From contig NC_081820.1 in NCBI RefSeq assembly GCF_030704535.1, positions 20,649,001 to 20,713,000 on the forward strand: 64,000 nucleotides of DNA, read 5' to 3'. The notes beneath the pieces were generated by a model. The model was not told where the DNA came from and ran no database searches. It worked only from the letters and a program-made list of their open reading frames with translations. A program made the position numbers and the translations under genes. Every line of letters starts with the position of its first letter. Within the stretch, counting starts at the first letter, position 1. Below are positions 38,295 to 50,250 of the stretch, one piece after another. The stretch is from Vitis vinifera. Taxonomy: Eukaryota > Streptophyta > Magnoliopsida > Vitales > Vitaceae.

Positions 38295-39167
38295 TGATTC
38301 TTTGTTGCCTATGTTTTTGCTTGTTTTGATTAAGAACGGATCCTGTATGAATTTCCTCAAACCTTTTTCTATTGTTGCATAACAGTTGATATTTAGCATC
38401 AGACAAATTTTTGTGTTTCTCTTTATCTTCAATTGGCTTTGGAAAAAGTTAATTTACGCCATTCCCATTTTTTTTCCTCAAGGAAGAATGTTTAAATCTT
38501 TTCCAGATTTGGAAAAGAAAGAAAAATTTGTGGCCATTTGATTTGAGCGTTTGATCACGGTTCACGATTACAATTACAATTGTCTGGAGATCAGACTTTT
38601 TTTTTTCAAACACCAGAAAGTTTATTGTAGATGTTATCTGTCATATGGGAACCTAGTGTCAATAAAAGAACAAGAAGAAACATTGTAGTTAATGAAGGAA
38701 ATCTTCTTGATCTAAAATTTTTTAGCTATTTTTAGATCTCCAAGACATGAAGGAGATACATTTATCGAATGGTTTTGTGGACTCTTGCTCCATGATTTTC
38801 ATATCAAATGGAGGAAATTGAGGTCCTGTCATGCTTCACCTCTGGATCCTTGATTTTCAAGTATTCCTTTTGTATTTTAAATTAACTGAGAGATGGATTC
38901 TTGTTGATTCTTTTGTCTACCAAACACATGAGAAAGTACATATATCAAATGACTCTGGATTTTTGCTGCATAATTTTCATATGGGACTCAAAGAACTTAT
39001 TCACTCTCTTTTATGTGACAAATAGATGAATATTTTGCAAATGCACTAAATCAACTCCTGATTCTTGTGGTCCTACTTCATCTGAAAATATCTCCCACTT
39101 TTTTCTTCTTCATTATGTAACATTCAAGTGGTTTATAAAACATTATCTTATCTTTTTCACAGTGAAA

Positions 39168-42100
39168 ATGAGGCCCATTTTCTGTGGTAACTTTGATTAC
39201 GATGCAAGACAGTCTGATTTGGAGCGACTTTTCAGAAGATATGGGAAGGTTGATAGAGTTGATATGAAGACTGGTATGTGGTTTCTCCTTGGAATGTTTC
39301 TTTCCTTTTATTTGATTATTGCTTATTTGTAAAATTGATCTCTTCAATAATCTGTCAACGGCTATGCTTATTTTTAAGTTGTGTGCGTTGTTGTTATGGC
39401 CTGGTTCTCTTTTGGTTGAGCATTATGGCATTGATGTTAGAGCTCTTATAAGATCTTACAAATGTCAAGTAACTGTTGGTGTATGAACAATGACTTTGTA
39501 ATCAATTTGGTTGCAATTATTCTTTCAATATGGAAAGATGTGTAAAATAGGTTTGTGTTGCATTAAATTGTAAGGAAGGCATGCACCAAAAATTGAATTT
39601 TCAAGGTAAGTTAACCATCTGGGCATACTTTAGAACAAAAATCCTTCTGTAAACTGTTTTTGAAGAGGGAAAATTTTCTTTGAACTATTGAATCACTATG
39701 GTGCATGTATGAGTAAGAATTCAGCGACTTTCATAATGCTGCTAGCCATTGCGATTTGGCATTTACCCTAACTTGATGGAGTTATACTGGAGAAGACAAA
39801 TGGAATTGTGGTGTGACCCAAGGAGGTTGATGGCTCATGAGGTGCTTGAGTAGGTTTGTATACAGTTGGGATCATGTCTTAACCTGAATGGTGTCATGGT
39901 GTATGATAGGTAACGATCTGAAAGCCTCCTGACACCTGATGCTTTTGATTTATTTACATTCTTAATTGATTCATTTGCTTATTTGAGTTAGTGCTCATAA
40001 GCAAGATAGGGTCAAGCCAAATTACCTGTGTTTGCATCAACTCTGCATCACTGCAGAACATGAAAATTATCAGATAAAATCTATGCACACATTTCACAAT
40101 AAGGCAGTGAGTCGCACAACAGCAAGGCAGTTCAGCAGTGGACAGATTCATACTCTTAAATATAGCTGCTCCCTGTCACTCCCGTCATTCAGAAGCAGGA
40201 CTTCACTTCCAGACCATGTCACTCATCCTGTCCTCGTTGAGTTTTAGTGGGGGTTTGAGGATATGGTTAAAGAAAAAAAAAAAAAACGCAAGCATGTTTT
40301 TTGAAGTGCAAAACCCCCATATTCAACAGTTTCTTTGGCGCAGGATTGTCTTGAACTATCCATACACTCCCTGGCTGATGGATGGGCTCATCTGCATTCT
40401 GTTTCCTGCCAGTGAGTTCCCAAGAAGAGTCACTCTGGTCCACAATGGCACCACCATCCATATTTTCCTGAGATTCCACTGCCTTTCATTCCACATGATT
40501 TTCGCACAGCCTTCAATTTCAGACCTTGAACCTCACAGCAGAGGCAGCAGAATAGATGGAGAAGGCACTCTCTTTTCATTTCCTTCCATGAGACATGCAC
40601 TTTTGGATTGTTGTTCCTTGACATCACTTAGTTCACACAAGGTCTGTTGCTAATTTTACTGGTCACTTAGTTCATAGATTTCAGGGTGGTTGCCAAGTTT
40701 TTATTTTGGGGGTGGAGTATTAGATGGTTTGTATATTTTTCTGAAGATAAAAATTGCAATCACATATTGGAGAATCCTTTTACGGGAGGATTTGGAAACC
40801 AATTTCCTTTTACACATGTAGCAAATATGCGATCCTTTTATTTAGGTTCTTTTCCTTTATTCGATTGTAGGATTTGCCTTTATATATATGGAGGATGAAA
40901 GGGATGCTGAGGATGCAATTCGAGGACTTGATAGAACAGGCTTTGGAAGAAAAGGGCGCAGGCTTCGTGTCGAGTGGACAAAGGTAATGTATAATCTATA
41001 GTATTAGTTTTGATGATAGTTTTCTCATTTGTGTCTTTGCATAGTTTCTTTTCCTAATAACACATTTCACTTAAGCTCTTCTAATTGTGTTGCAGCAAGA
41101 ACGTGGCATTAGAAGGCCTAGTGGTTCTAGAAGATCTTCAACCAATTTAAGACCTGCAAAGACACTGTTCGTTATTAATTTTGATCCATATAATACTAGG
41201 ACAAGGGACTTGGAGAGACACTTTGATCCATATGGGAAAATATTAAACATAAGGATCAGAAGGAATTTTGCATTTATTCAGTATGAATCACAAGAGGATG
41301 CCACTAGAGCATTGGAGGCTACAAACATGAGGTCGATTCTCCTCATTTTTCTTTGACTTTTTATTCTGTACATGATTGTTAGTTTTGTAGCATTATATAT
41401 TGCATGAAAAAAATCTTGCTGCTACATGTTTACTGTTTAAGGGCTCATTTTATTATGAATGTTTAGTAGCTTTTTTATGATGATTTTTCTGTTTATTCTG
41501 GATGTACAGCAAGTTGATGGATCGAGTTATTTCGGTGGAATATGCAGTTCGAGATGATGACGAAAGGAGAAATGGATATAGCCCTGATGGACGGAGGCGC
41601 GATAAGTCATCTGAGAGAAGCTATGACAAAGGACGATCCTTGAGTCCCTACCGGAGGGAGAGAGGTAGTCCTGATTATGGTCGTGGCTCTAGCCCAAGTG
41701 CCTACAGAAGAGAGAGAGCCAGTCCTGATTATGGCCGTGACCCTAGCCCTAGTCCACGTCGAAGAGATAGGGCTATCCCTGATCATGGCCGTAGTCGTAG
41801 TCCTAGTCATCATCGAAGAGAGAGGACTAGCCATGATTCAGCTCGTGGCCCCAGCCGGAGTCCATATCGAAGTGAAAGAAGTGACAGGGCCATTCCTGAT
41901 TATGGCCGCGGTCGCAGTCCAAGTCCTGGACGGAGAGAGAAGATTATGCCTGACTATCCGGACAGACCCAGTCTGAGTCCTGAGCGAAAAGAGAAGACAG
42001 GACGATCAGAGAAGGCTATTCCTGATTATGGCCGTGGAGCTAGCCCAAGTTCCCCTCGTCGAGAGAGGACTAACTCTGATTATGTTCGTGCCAATAGCCG

Positions 42101-42608
42101 CAGCCGCAGTCGCAGCCAGAGCCAAAGTCCACGACAAAGAGAGAGGACTAAGCCTGATTATGGCCATGAAAGGAGTGTGAGTCCTGAACAAAGAGAGAAG
42201 GCCAATCCTGATTATGGGCGTGGTCCTAGCCGAAGTTCCCCACGTAGAGAGTATGACCGTGGTCCCAGCCAAAGTCCCCAGCAAGGTGAGAGGGCCCTTC
42301 CTGATTATAGCCGTGGCCCCAGCGACAGTCCATATCAAAGAGAGAGTATCAGTCCTGACTATGACCGTGGTCCCAGCCCAAATTCCAAGCGTGAAGAGAG
42401 GGACAGTCCCAATTATGGTGGATCTGCAAGCCCCATGAATGGGAGATACCGGAGGTTTGTATTATTCTGGGTCTTTGATCTCAGAAGCTACAATTTTCAT
42501 ATCTGTTGTTTGGCCTCCTTTGCATGTTTTATATAACTCACTTTGCCTATACCTTTTTACTGATGATGCAGTCGTTCACCCCCGGCACGTGAAAGATCTC
42601 GATCTTAG
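39168..42608 (+). CDS. Ser/Arg-rich splicing factor, RS31/RS40/RS41 subfamily
   Basis: Five coding exons: 39168-39273, 40871-40983, 41096-41331, 41510-42454, 42572-42608. They give 478 residues. RRM1 has RNP2 IFCGNF (4-9) and RNP1 GFAFIYME (36-43). RRM2 has RNP2 LFVINF (97-102) and RNP1 NFAFIQY (130-136). The N-terminus MRP and the two-RRM layout are hallmarks of the plant-specific RS subfamily, which selects splice sites in nuclear pre-mRNA. The C-terminal domain, about 300 residues, is an RS region built from an 18-residue repeat (RRER...PDYGRG...SPSP) and ends ARERSRS. It is much longer than in the Arabidopsis members I know. The 1.6 kb second intron inside RRM1 is where relatives are alternatively spliced. 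All five exons join in frame with GT-AG sites. Confidence 0.92.
41640..42430 (+). repeat. 54-bp coding tandem repeat in the RS domain
   Basis: About fourteen units of about 18 codons encode variants of RRER-xx-PDYGRG-xSPSP. The units differ in detail; one contains a run of alternating Arg/Ser and a few are shorter. The core GAT TAT GGC CGT is kept in many units, pointing to growth by unequal exchange at the DNA level. Confidence 0.85.
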
Positions 42609-43297
42609 TAGCTCAAAAGGAACAACTGGTCTCTTGCTGGCAGCAGAACTTCCTTGAAAGTGTTGCAATTTTCAATTTTCCTCATGACAAACAACCTTTT
42701 TTTAGAACTAAACTATGACATATGCTTCTGAACTTTGTGATAAGTAGGCCTTAGTATTAGCTTCATATTATTATGGAGATAAATGCTTAAAAAAATATGC
42801 TTGGACTTCAGAGATTCTGTCATTCATCAGGGAAACCTAGAATACAAAATGTTTGATCCATGTTTGGCCTCATAGATTTGATGGGTGACCATATCCTCTC
42901 TATGTATGCTTAGCAAGAATATCTATTAAATTTGTGGGTGGGTGGATCCCAGAATATGCCAGCCTTTGTTTTTCTCTCTTCTTTTCTTTTCAATTTTTTT
43001 ACCGGTTTGTGAATGTGGGATTCTTGTCCAGGATTAACAATCATTATTTCCGAGGGCTATTTCAGGCTTCAGATTCTTTTTGTGGTCGGACTATACGGGC
43101 ATGTTTATTAGAAAAGGAAATTGCCTTCCAGGTCCATATTGAAAATCGCAACGTATGGATTTGGAACCCTCAAGCGATATTGGCCTCATGAGAACGAGGT
43201 TTTGATGGTATTATATATGCAGGTGGACGCAGAGTGAGCTCCATTCTCGCCAACCTTCTGTAAGAGCAGGGTTTCTCCTGCTTTAGGATCGACAGAC
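42609..43297. other. 3' flank of the SR gene
   Basis: This probably holds the SR gene 3' UTR. I see no other gene and no clear AATAAA close to the stop codon. Confidence 0.5.
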
Positions 43298-43751
43298 TAG
43301 GGGGCATATTTGGTATTTGGCATGCAGAAGTGAGGAATAGGAATGGGTATCTCATTTCCGTTTTCTTTTGTTCTCATGCTTGAATAATTTAAATAATAAT
43401 GGAAATAAAATCAAAAGTAATTTTAATGGAAATTAAATATTATTTATAAGTGAGATTTCAATTCATCCCAATTAAAAGACATTTTGATTTCTAGTAAGTT
43501 ATTTATAAAAATATTTATCAAAAATTAAATAACTAAAAGACTTATTTTGATTTTGTCAAAACATGATTGAATTTGTCAAAACATAAATTGTAAATTTGGT
43601 TTATATAATGTAAATTAAATTTAATTTCCATCTTATTAAAAATAAAAACAAATTTTAATTATAAATAAATTAAAAATAAATCATTTTTAATAAAATATAA
43701 ATGTTAATATTATAATAAAATCACAAATTATAATTTTTATAAATATTATAA

Positions 43752-44790
43752 TTTTTTTTTTTTTTTTTTTATAGATGAAGACAATGAATTGATAAAACCC
43801 CAAAATAAGGGACACACCTTGAGTACATAGGTAATATACAAAGAGAGTCAAAACAAAGTTGTAAAAAGAAAGAAAAAACCAGGTAAAAAAACTAGTCATC
43901 ATGTCAATCACCCAAAAAATTTAGAAAAGAGGGAGAGTCTAAACCCAAAAACTATTGAGACCACTAAGAGACTGAAAAAAGAGGTTCCTAAAGCAAGGTC
44001 TAACATCTCTTCCTCTTGGAACGTTCGGTTTTGCTTTTCCCAAATACACCAAAAAGAACAAATAGGTGTCAATCTCCAAACTACTCTCTCCTCTTCTTCT
44101 CTAACCCCTGAACTTTCCATTCCATAAGCAGATTTCTCACTGAGGCCGGAAACACCCACACCAATCCAAAAGAAGATAGCAGCAAAGTTCATAACTCCTT
44201 TGTCTTACCGCAATGAATCAAAATGTGGTCCATCGATTCCTCATTATCTTTACAAAGGCTGCACCTATTGACCATGGACCAACCCCTCTTCATTAACATG
44301 TCTACTATTAAAATTTTCCCCCAAACTTCTTCCCATGCAAAATAAATAAATAAAATAAAATTAGTTCTAAGAGAGGCATACAAACCCCAAATCTCTTTGG
44401 CTAGAAATAAAATACCATTCTTAGTCCCTAGACCTATAATATGATTTGACATTAAACTTTCCGCTCCTCTTGATCTTCCAAATTAAGGAATCTTCCCCTT
44501 CTTGAACCTTTATTGCAGAAATATGTTCCAAAAAACGAGTTACCTCCTCCAATTCTCGATCTTGGAAGGATCTTCTAAAGCGCACCTCCTAACACCCGCC
44601 TCCACCCCCTTGTCTCCTCCAAAGGTCAGCCATTGTAGCAGAAGTATGGGTTACAATTCTGAACAACATTGGGAAAAAATCTTTCAGCTTAGAATCCCTA
44701 ACCCAAATGTCCCACCAAAATCTCATGAATCTACCATTTCCAATACAGATACTAGTTCTAAGAAGGAAATCATTCCAACCCTTTCTAGTT
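43752..44790 (-). mobile_element. 5'-truncated LINE (non-LTR retrotransposon) 3' end
   Basis: On the minus strand, the sequence encodes the C-terminal part of a plant LINE ORF2. From about 44790 down to 44453 is a Trp-rich segment (GNGRFMRFWWDIW) with stops. From 44452 to 44189 is the zinc-binding RT tail (zf-RVT) with CSLCKDNEESMDHILIHC. From 44192 to 43908 is the final segment with RLTPICSFWCIW. A 19-base T run at 43752-43770 is the poly(A) tail on the opposite strand. Frameshifts and stops make it inactive. Reverse transcriptase catalytic motifs are missing, as expected for a 5'-truncated insertion. Confidence 0.85.
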
Positions 44791-45492
44791 GAATTATAAA
44801 AATATAGATATTAACATTAATTGATTTATTTTGTTAAAAATAAATAATAATAATAAGAATTCAAAATTAATCATTTTTATACTATTTATATGATTTTATA
44901 AATTTTATAAAAATGTGGATTTATTATCTTATAAAAGCATAATTAAATTATTTTTAAAAAATAAAAAATAATTATTCAAAATTAATAATAGATAATATTA
45001 GTATGTTTTAAATGAATATAAAACAAAAATAAATTTAATTTTTTTAAGGTATAAATGAGTCAATTTTTTCATTATATGTATACATTTATCAATCAATTTT
45101 GAAAATGACATTATGAATTATTTTATTTTATTTATAATTAATTAATCGGGTTTTTGAATTTCAAATTATTCTTAAAAATTACAAGATTTATTTAAAAATT
45201 TAAAGCATTAATTATTTATATTATTTAAAAATTAATCGTATAAATGAGTTTTAAATTATTTTTTTAAAATTATTAAACTTATTAATAAATAGCATGCACA
45301 AATATATTTTTATTATTTAGCTATAAAAAAAATCTCAAGGGTTTTTTAAAATGAAAATAAAAAATTATTTCAAACTATACACAATATACGATTTTTTTTA
45401 AATAAAAATAAATTATTTTAAATTATATGTACTAATATTATAGACAATTTTTTTCTTTATTTTCATTCACATTTTTATTTAGACATTGAAAT

Positions 45493-45930
45493 GGAAACAA
45501 ATTATTATTCCAACGTCGTATTCTTATATGCATCCGAACACAAGAATTGAGATAACAAAATTCATTTATATTCAAAAGGGAATAAACACAAGAATTAAAA
45601 TAACCAAATTCTTTTCTATTCAAGAAGGAATATAAATAGGAACAAAATATTTATTCAAATCTTGATCCGTGGATGTAGGATTCAAATCTTGGATCCGAAC
45701 CACGTAAATTCTTCTTGTTTTGCTCAACTTTTTTATTGTTTTTCTTTGTCTTCTTAAAACCTCAACAGAAACGAATTATTATTCCAACATCGTATTCTTA
45801 TATGCATTCAGACACAAGAATTGAGATAACCAAATTCATTTATATTCAAAAGGGAATAAACCCAAGAATTGAAATAAGCAAATTCTTTTCTATTCAAGAA
45901 GAAATATAAATAGAAACAAAATATTTATTC
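45493..45930. repeat. Direct repeat of about 165 bp, spacing 275 bp
   Basis: Two copies (45493-45657 and 45768-45930) share ATTATTATTCCAAC, GTATTCTTATATGCAT and ATTCAAAAGGGAATAAAC. They are about 90 percent alike by eye. A more decayed relative lies near 47200-47300. Confidence 0.75.
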
Positions 45931-45958
45931 TCATTCCCCGTTGTGCTAAACACGTCCA

Positions 45959-47585
45959 TCCTTTGTAGTTTTCTAGATGTTGTTGAATGGAATCAATGCT
46001 TGCTATCAACATGGGTTGGTGGGTCGGCGTTAGGCCTTTGAACATGCTTGTTATCAAGTATCTTTTGGTTTGCTCCGTCTACCTGAAAATGAAACCTTGG
46101 AATTGGTCACCTATTTTCAGTCTTCACTCCACAAAAGCGGATGCATGCAATAATTCATAGTTGGTAGTTGAAGTCATCCATCCATTTCCACCAATTCACC
46201 ATTTTCATCCTTTCCAAACTTGGACTGGGTCAGCCCATAAAGAAATCCAAACAATTGGTTGTTAAGGAAGATTGGTAAGCTCAGCCCAATTTAAGTGGTG
46301 GTGGCCCAAGATGTAAGGACCAGATTGGGTCCTACCCCTCCCTGCTAGATATGATATACTTCCTTGACGTCGATGGTAAAATATTTGAGGAAATAAATGA
46401 TAAACCAAAAATAATGGATAGGATATTTTTAAGAGTAAATACAAATTCAATTTATGTGATACAAACGGAATTTAATTCAAGTTTTATTAAAAATAAAAAT
46501 AATTTTTTAGTTGCCAATATATTAAAAAATAAATAATTTTAATAAAATAGGAATAGTATATTAATTTCCTTATAAAGCATAATAAATTTATTTTGTTAAA
46601 AATAAATAATAATAAAATCTAAAATTTATCATTTTCAATATTGTTTTATTTTAAATGAATTTAAAAATAAATAAAGCTAATTTTTTTAAGGAACAAATGA
46701 GCCAAAATTTTCATTATATATATAGAAATTTTTTATTTAATATATAATTAATTTATCAATTTTTTGAATTTCAAATTATTCTTAAAAATTTAAATATTTA
46801 TTAAAAATTTAAAGCATTAAAAAATTCTTATTGCTTTATGTTTTCTTTTTTAAAAAAAAAAAAAAGCAAAGACATCTTCTACTTTTCTCTAAAAACAATT
46901 CTCTCATGTTTTAAAAAAACTATTTTTAGAAAACAACAATCAAATAATGTTATAAAAAAATTTTAAACATTTTTTATTTTCATAAACATAATACTATTTT
47001 TAAATCACATATTTGTATTATTTAGTTTTAAAAAAACTATCAAATATTTTTAAAAATGAAACTAAAAAATATTTTAAACTTTGTAGTTTGAGAATATTTT
47101 ATTTAAATAAAAATAAAAAATTATTTTAAAGTGTATCTAAGATATTATTGTCAATTTATTTTTTTTATTCATATTCCTATTATTACCTAACATTAAAACA
47201 AAAACAAATAATCATTCCACAAACTTTGTAATTACCAAATTCATTTATGCAGAAATGAAAACAAAATATTTATTTATATTTCTCATTCTCATACACTAAA
47301 TATAAACTTATTGTATCACTTTTAGATACATTTTTTACTTTTAGAAACTCAAATTTATAAAATATAAATTTCAAGTAATTATTTAAAAATAATTTGTATT
47401 TCATACACTTTTTAGTTACTATGTTTTAATGATACATGTACTACATTTGACCATTTTAGATACTAATTTTGACTAATCAATGTATGAAATTTGAATTATT
47501 TTTAGCAAATTTTTATTTGTAATTATTTTTATATGAATGTGGAAACACACTTTTTCCTATTTAATAATATTAATTTATTCATTAA
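45959..47585. other. AT-rich intergenic region related to 44800-45300
   Basis: No gene was found. The part from about 46560 to 46830 resembles 44830-45200, sharing TTTTTTGAATTTCAAATTATTC and other AT-rich tracts, so both are copies of one dispersed repeat. Confidence 0.5.
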
Positions 47586-48900
47586 TTACTTAAGAGACTG
47601 AAACTCTTGAATATATTGGCCTGGTCCTCATATAACAACCTTATCCTCTGTATCATAATATCTTAAAATGCTGATGTGAGAAGTCATGTTTAATAAGACA
47701 ATGGATCATGACAATTGAAAATGGACATATATAGAAATTGAAAATGGACATATATAGAAACCAAGTTATCATTATAGTTTCAAAAGATATTTTTTCCAAT
47801 AATTATAGAAAAAGATATTTTCAAAAAGTTGTCACATTTGATTACAGCTTTGATTATGTCTAATCTTTCTAACGGCATATTTGATATTATTTCTTTGATC
47901 ACGCAACAATAATGTCAACAATATGAGTATATCGATGATTACTACTTCCTATGATTCGAATACACATCAATTCCCAAGTCCCATTGTTGTCCGTTACATT
48001 CAAATGGGTCCAACGTTGAATCATATAATTTTTTTTATTGGATTTTTCAATGCAAACAACAAAAAAAAAAGAAATAGAATAAATATTGTTTGTCCAAAAC
48101 CTCTTTTTCTTTTATTCTTGTCTCGAAATAATGAATTGAGTTTGTATAGGCATTTTTTATTCGCTATTGAAATATCTTCTCTAGTCGTATTTTCGATCAA
48201 AGTGATGTTACGTAATTACCTTCAGATCCTATCGCTTTATATTCAAATTTGTAATCATACACCTTAGTTTATTTGTTTAAAACCTAGATTTTGCATTTCA
48301 TGTTTGGGTATTTTAATGTATTTTTTCATTTGTATTAAAAAAAAACATTTTAAATCGTAAATTATTTGTTCATGTCAAAATAATTCCCATGCTTTCAAAT
48401 CATTTTTTTTTCAGACATTTTTGCTAATGCCTTGATTACCATGGATAAGAATACCACCCTTTTAGAACCAAATTCCAAAACTCAAAAAACGCAGACAGCA
48501 AAAAAGTGATTCTCATTTCCGATCCTTTGGAATAAGAATGACATGCCCCTATGCGATTCCCATTTCCACTCCAAATTTTCTCCACAACCAAACAACCCCT
48601 CCACCGCTCAATCCTCATCCACAGCTAGAAGGCTGGGCCCCCGAGATGTACCGTCTTTTTCAGACACCTCTCATTGCCCACGCTGAACGGAGCACGTGTC
48701 ACCCACATGAACTCCCAAAGCACTAGCGCGTGCGTTCACGTTCCCTGCAGGTGCGTGGATATATTGTCAGGTGATCCAGAAAATATTCTGCTTTGGTGTA
48801 TGTGAGGTGGGATGTACACCCCACATTTTCAATCAAGTTGTCACGTTGGTGAGGAATGGGCCCAATGACAGCAAGATCCAACCGTACATCGAGTAGAAGT
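47586..48900. repeat. 1,315-bp tandem duplication, copy 1
   Basis: Every stretch compared by eye is identical to 48936-50250, with a constant offset of 1350. The copy begins TTACTTAAGAGACTG and ends GAGTAGAAGT. It contains a decayed plastid fragment and, on its right side, a GC-richer part with a CACGTGTC G-box/ABRE-like motif (48693-48700). Confidence 0.95.
47828..48200 (-). pseudogene. Nuclear plastid insertion: rpl16 3' end and rpl14 5' part (copy 1)
   Basis: On the minus strand, a frame starting at ATG 48024-48022 reads [10 protein letters not shown], then ELMCIRIIG and RYTHI. This matches the start of plastid ribosomal protein L14. A shift leads to stop TGA at 47901-47899. The other frame then continues with NMPLERLDIIKAVI, as expected for L14. 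Upstream on the same strand (about 48200-48112), KMPIQTQFIIS matches the C-terminus of plastid L16, preceded by an ISIA stretch. The order rpl16 then rpl14 is that of the plastid operon, so this is one plastid DNA insertion. Substitutions, the frameshift and the truncation show it is old and non-functional. Confidence 0.88.
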
Positions 48901-48935
48901 CAATGTATCATAATAGTTTCAAAAGATATATTGTC
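48901..48935. other. 35-bp spacer between the tandem copies
   Basis: This short stretch is not part of the duplicated unit. It contains ATCATAATAGTTTCAAAAGA, which closely resembles ATCATTATAGTTTCAAAAGA near 47769 and 49119 inside the copies. It may be a remnant of another partial copy or filler made during repair. Confidence 0.7.
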
Positions 48936-50250
48936 TTACTTAAGAGACTGAAACTCTTGAATATATTGGCCTGGTCCTCATATAACAACCTTATCCTCTG
49001 TATCATAATATCTTAAAATGCTGATGTGAGAAGTCATGTTTAATAAGACAATGGATCATGACAATTGAAAATGGACATATATAGAAATTGAAAATGGACA
49101 TATATAGAAACCAAGTTATCATTATAGTTTCAAAAGATATTTTTTCCAATAATTATAGAAAAAGATATTTTCAAAAAGTTGTCACATTTGATTACAGCTT
49201 TGATTATGTCTAATCTTTCTAACGGCATATTTGATATTATTTCTTTGATCACGCAACAATAATGTCAACAATATGAGTATATCGATGATTACTACTTCCT
49301 ATGATTCGAATACACATCAATTCCCAAGTCCCATTGTTGTCCGTTACATTCAAATGGGTCCAACGTTGAATCATATAATTTTTTTTATTGGATTTTTCAA
49401 TGCAAACAACAAAAAAAAAAGAAATAGAATAAATATTGTTTGTCCAAAACCTCTTTTTCTTTTATTCTTGTCTCGAAATAATGAATTGAGTTTGTATAGG
49501 CATTTTTTATTCGCTATTGAAATATCTTCTCTAGTCGTATTTTCGATCAAAGTGATGTTACGTAATTACCTTCAGATCCTATCGCTTTATATTCAAATTT
49601 GTAATCATACACCTTAGTTTATTTGTTTAAAACCTAGATTTTGCATTTCATGTTTGGGTATTTTAATGTATTTTTTCATTTGTATTAAAAAAAAACATTT
49701 TAAATCGTAAATTATTTGTTCATGTCAAAATAATTCCCATGCTTTCAAATCATTTTTTTTTCAGACATTTTTGCTAATGCCTTGATTACCATGGATAAGA
49801 ATACCACCCTTTTAGAACCAAATTCCAAAACTCAAAAAACGCAGACAGCAAAAAAGTGATTCTCATTTCCGATCCTTTGGAATAAGAATGACATGCCCCT
49901 ATGCGATTCCCATTTCCACTCCAAATTTTCTCCACAACCAAACAACCCCTCCACCGCTCAATCCTCATCCACAGCTAGAAGGCTGGGCCCCCGAGATGTA
50001 CCGTCTTTTTCAGACACCTCTCATTGCCCACGCTGAACGGAGCACGTGTCACCCACATGAACTCCCAAAGCACTAGCGCGTGCGTTCACGTTCCCTGCAG
50101 GTGCGTGGATATATTGTCAGGTGATCCAGAAAATATTCTGCTTTGGTGTATGTGAGGTGGGATGTACACCCCACATTTTCAATCAAGTTGTCACGTTGGT
50201 GAGGAATGGGCCCAATGACAGCAAGATCCAACCGTACATCGAGTAGAAGT
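48936..50250. repeat. 1,315-bp tandem duplication, copy 2
   Basis: It is a direct copy of 47586-48900. Homopolymer tracts and translated frames inside it look the same as in copy 1. The two are either a very recent duplication or an assembly artefact. Confidence 0.95.
49178..49550 (-). pseudogene. Nuclear plastid insertion: rpl16 3' end and rpl14 5' part (copy 2)
   Basis: This is the same decayed rpl16-rpl14 fragment as in copy 1, shifted by 1350 bases. The rpl14 start is at 49374-49372 and the premature stop at 49251-49249. Shared damage shows that the plastid insertion came first and was duplicated later with its surroundings. Confidence 0.88.

Larger units (their letters stand above)
43298..45958. 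mobile_element. Possible large DNA-transposon-like repeat carrying a LINE
   Basis: The left end GGGCATATTTGGTATTTGG and the right end GCTAAACACGTCC (complement GGACGTGTTTAGC) are roughly inverted. Text just inside both ends is also related (GAATAGGAATGGG on the left, TTCTCATTCCCC on the right). A LINE fragment lies inside, and a similar AT-rich stretch recurs at 46420-47310. The inverted match is weak and no target duplication is clear, so this is tentative. Confidence 0.3.

Noticed and set aside
41607..42338. Open frames on the minus strand and in other frames over the SR gene
   Set aside because: They are shadows of the repetitive RS coding sequence; the gene model with two RRMs explains the region.
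47923..48267. A + strand frame of 114 codons repeated at 49273-49617
   Set aside because: It is the reverse strand of the decayed plastid rpl16-rpl14 fragment.
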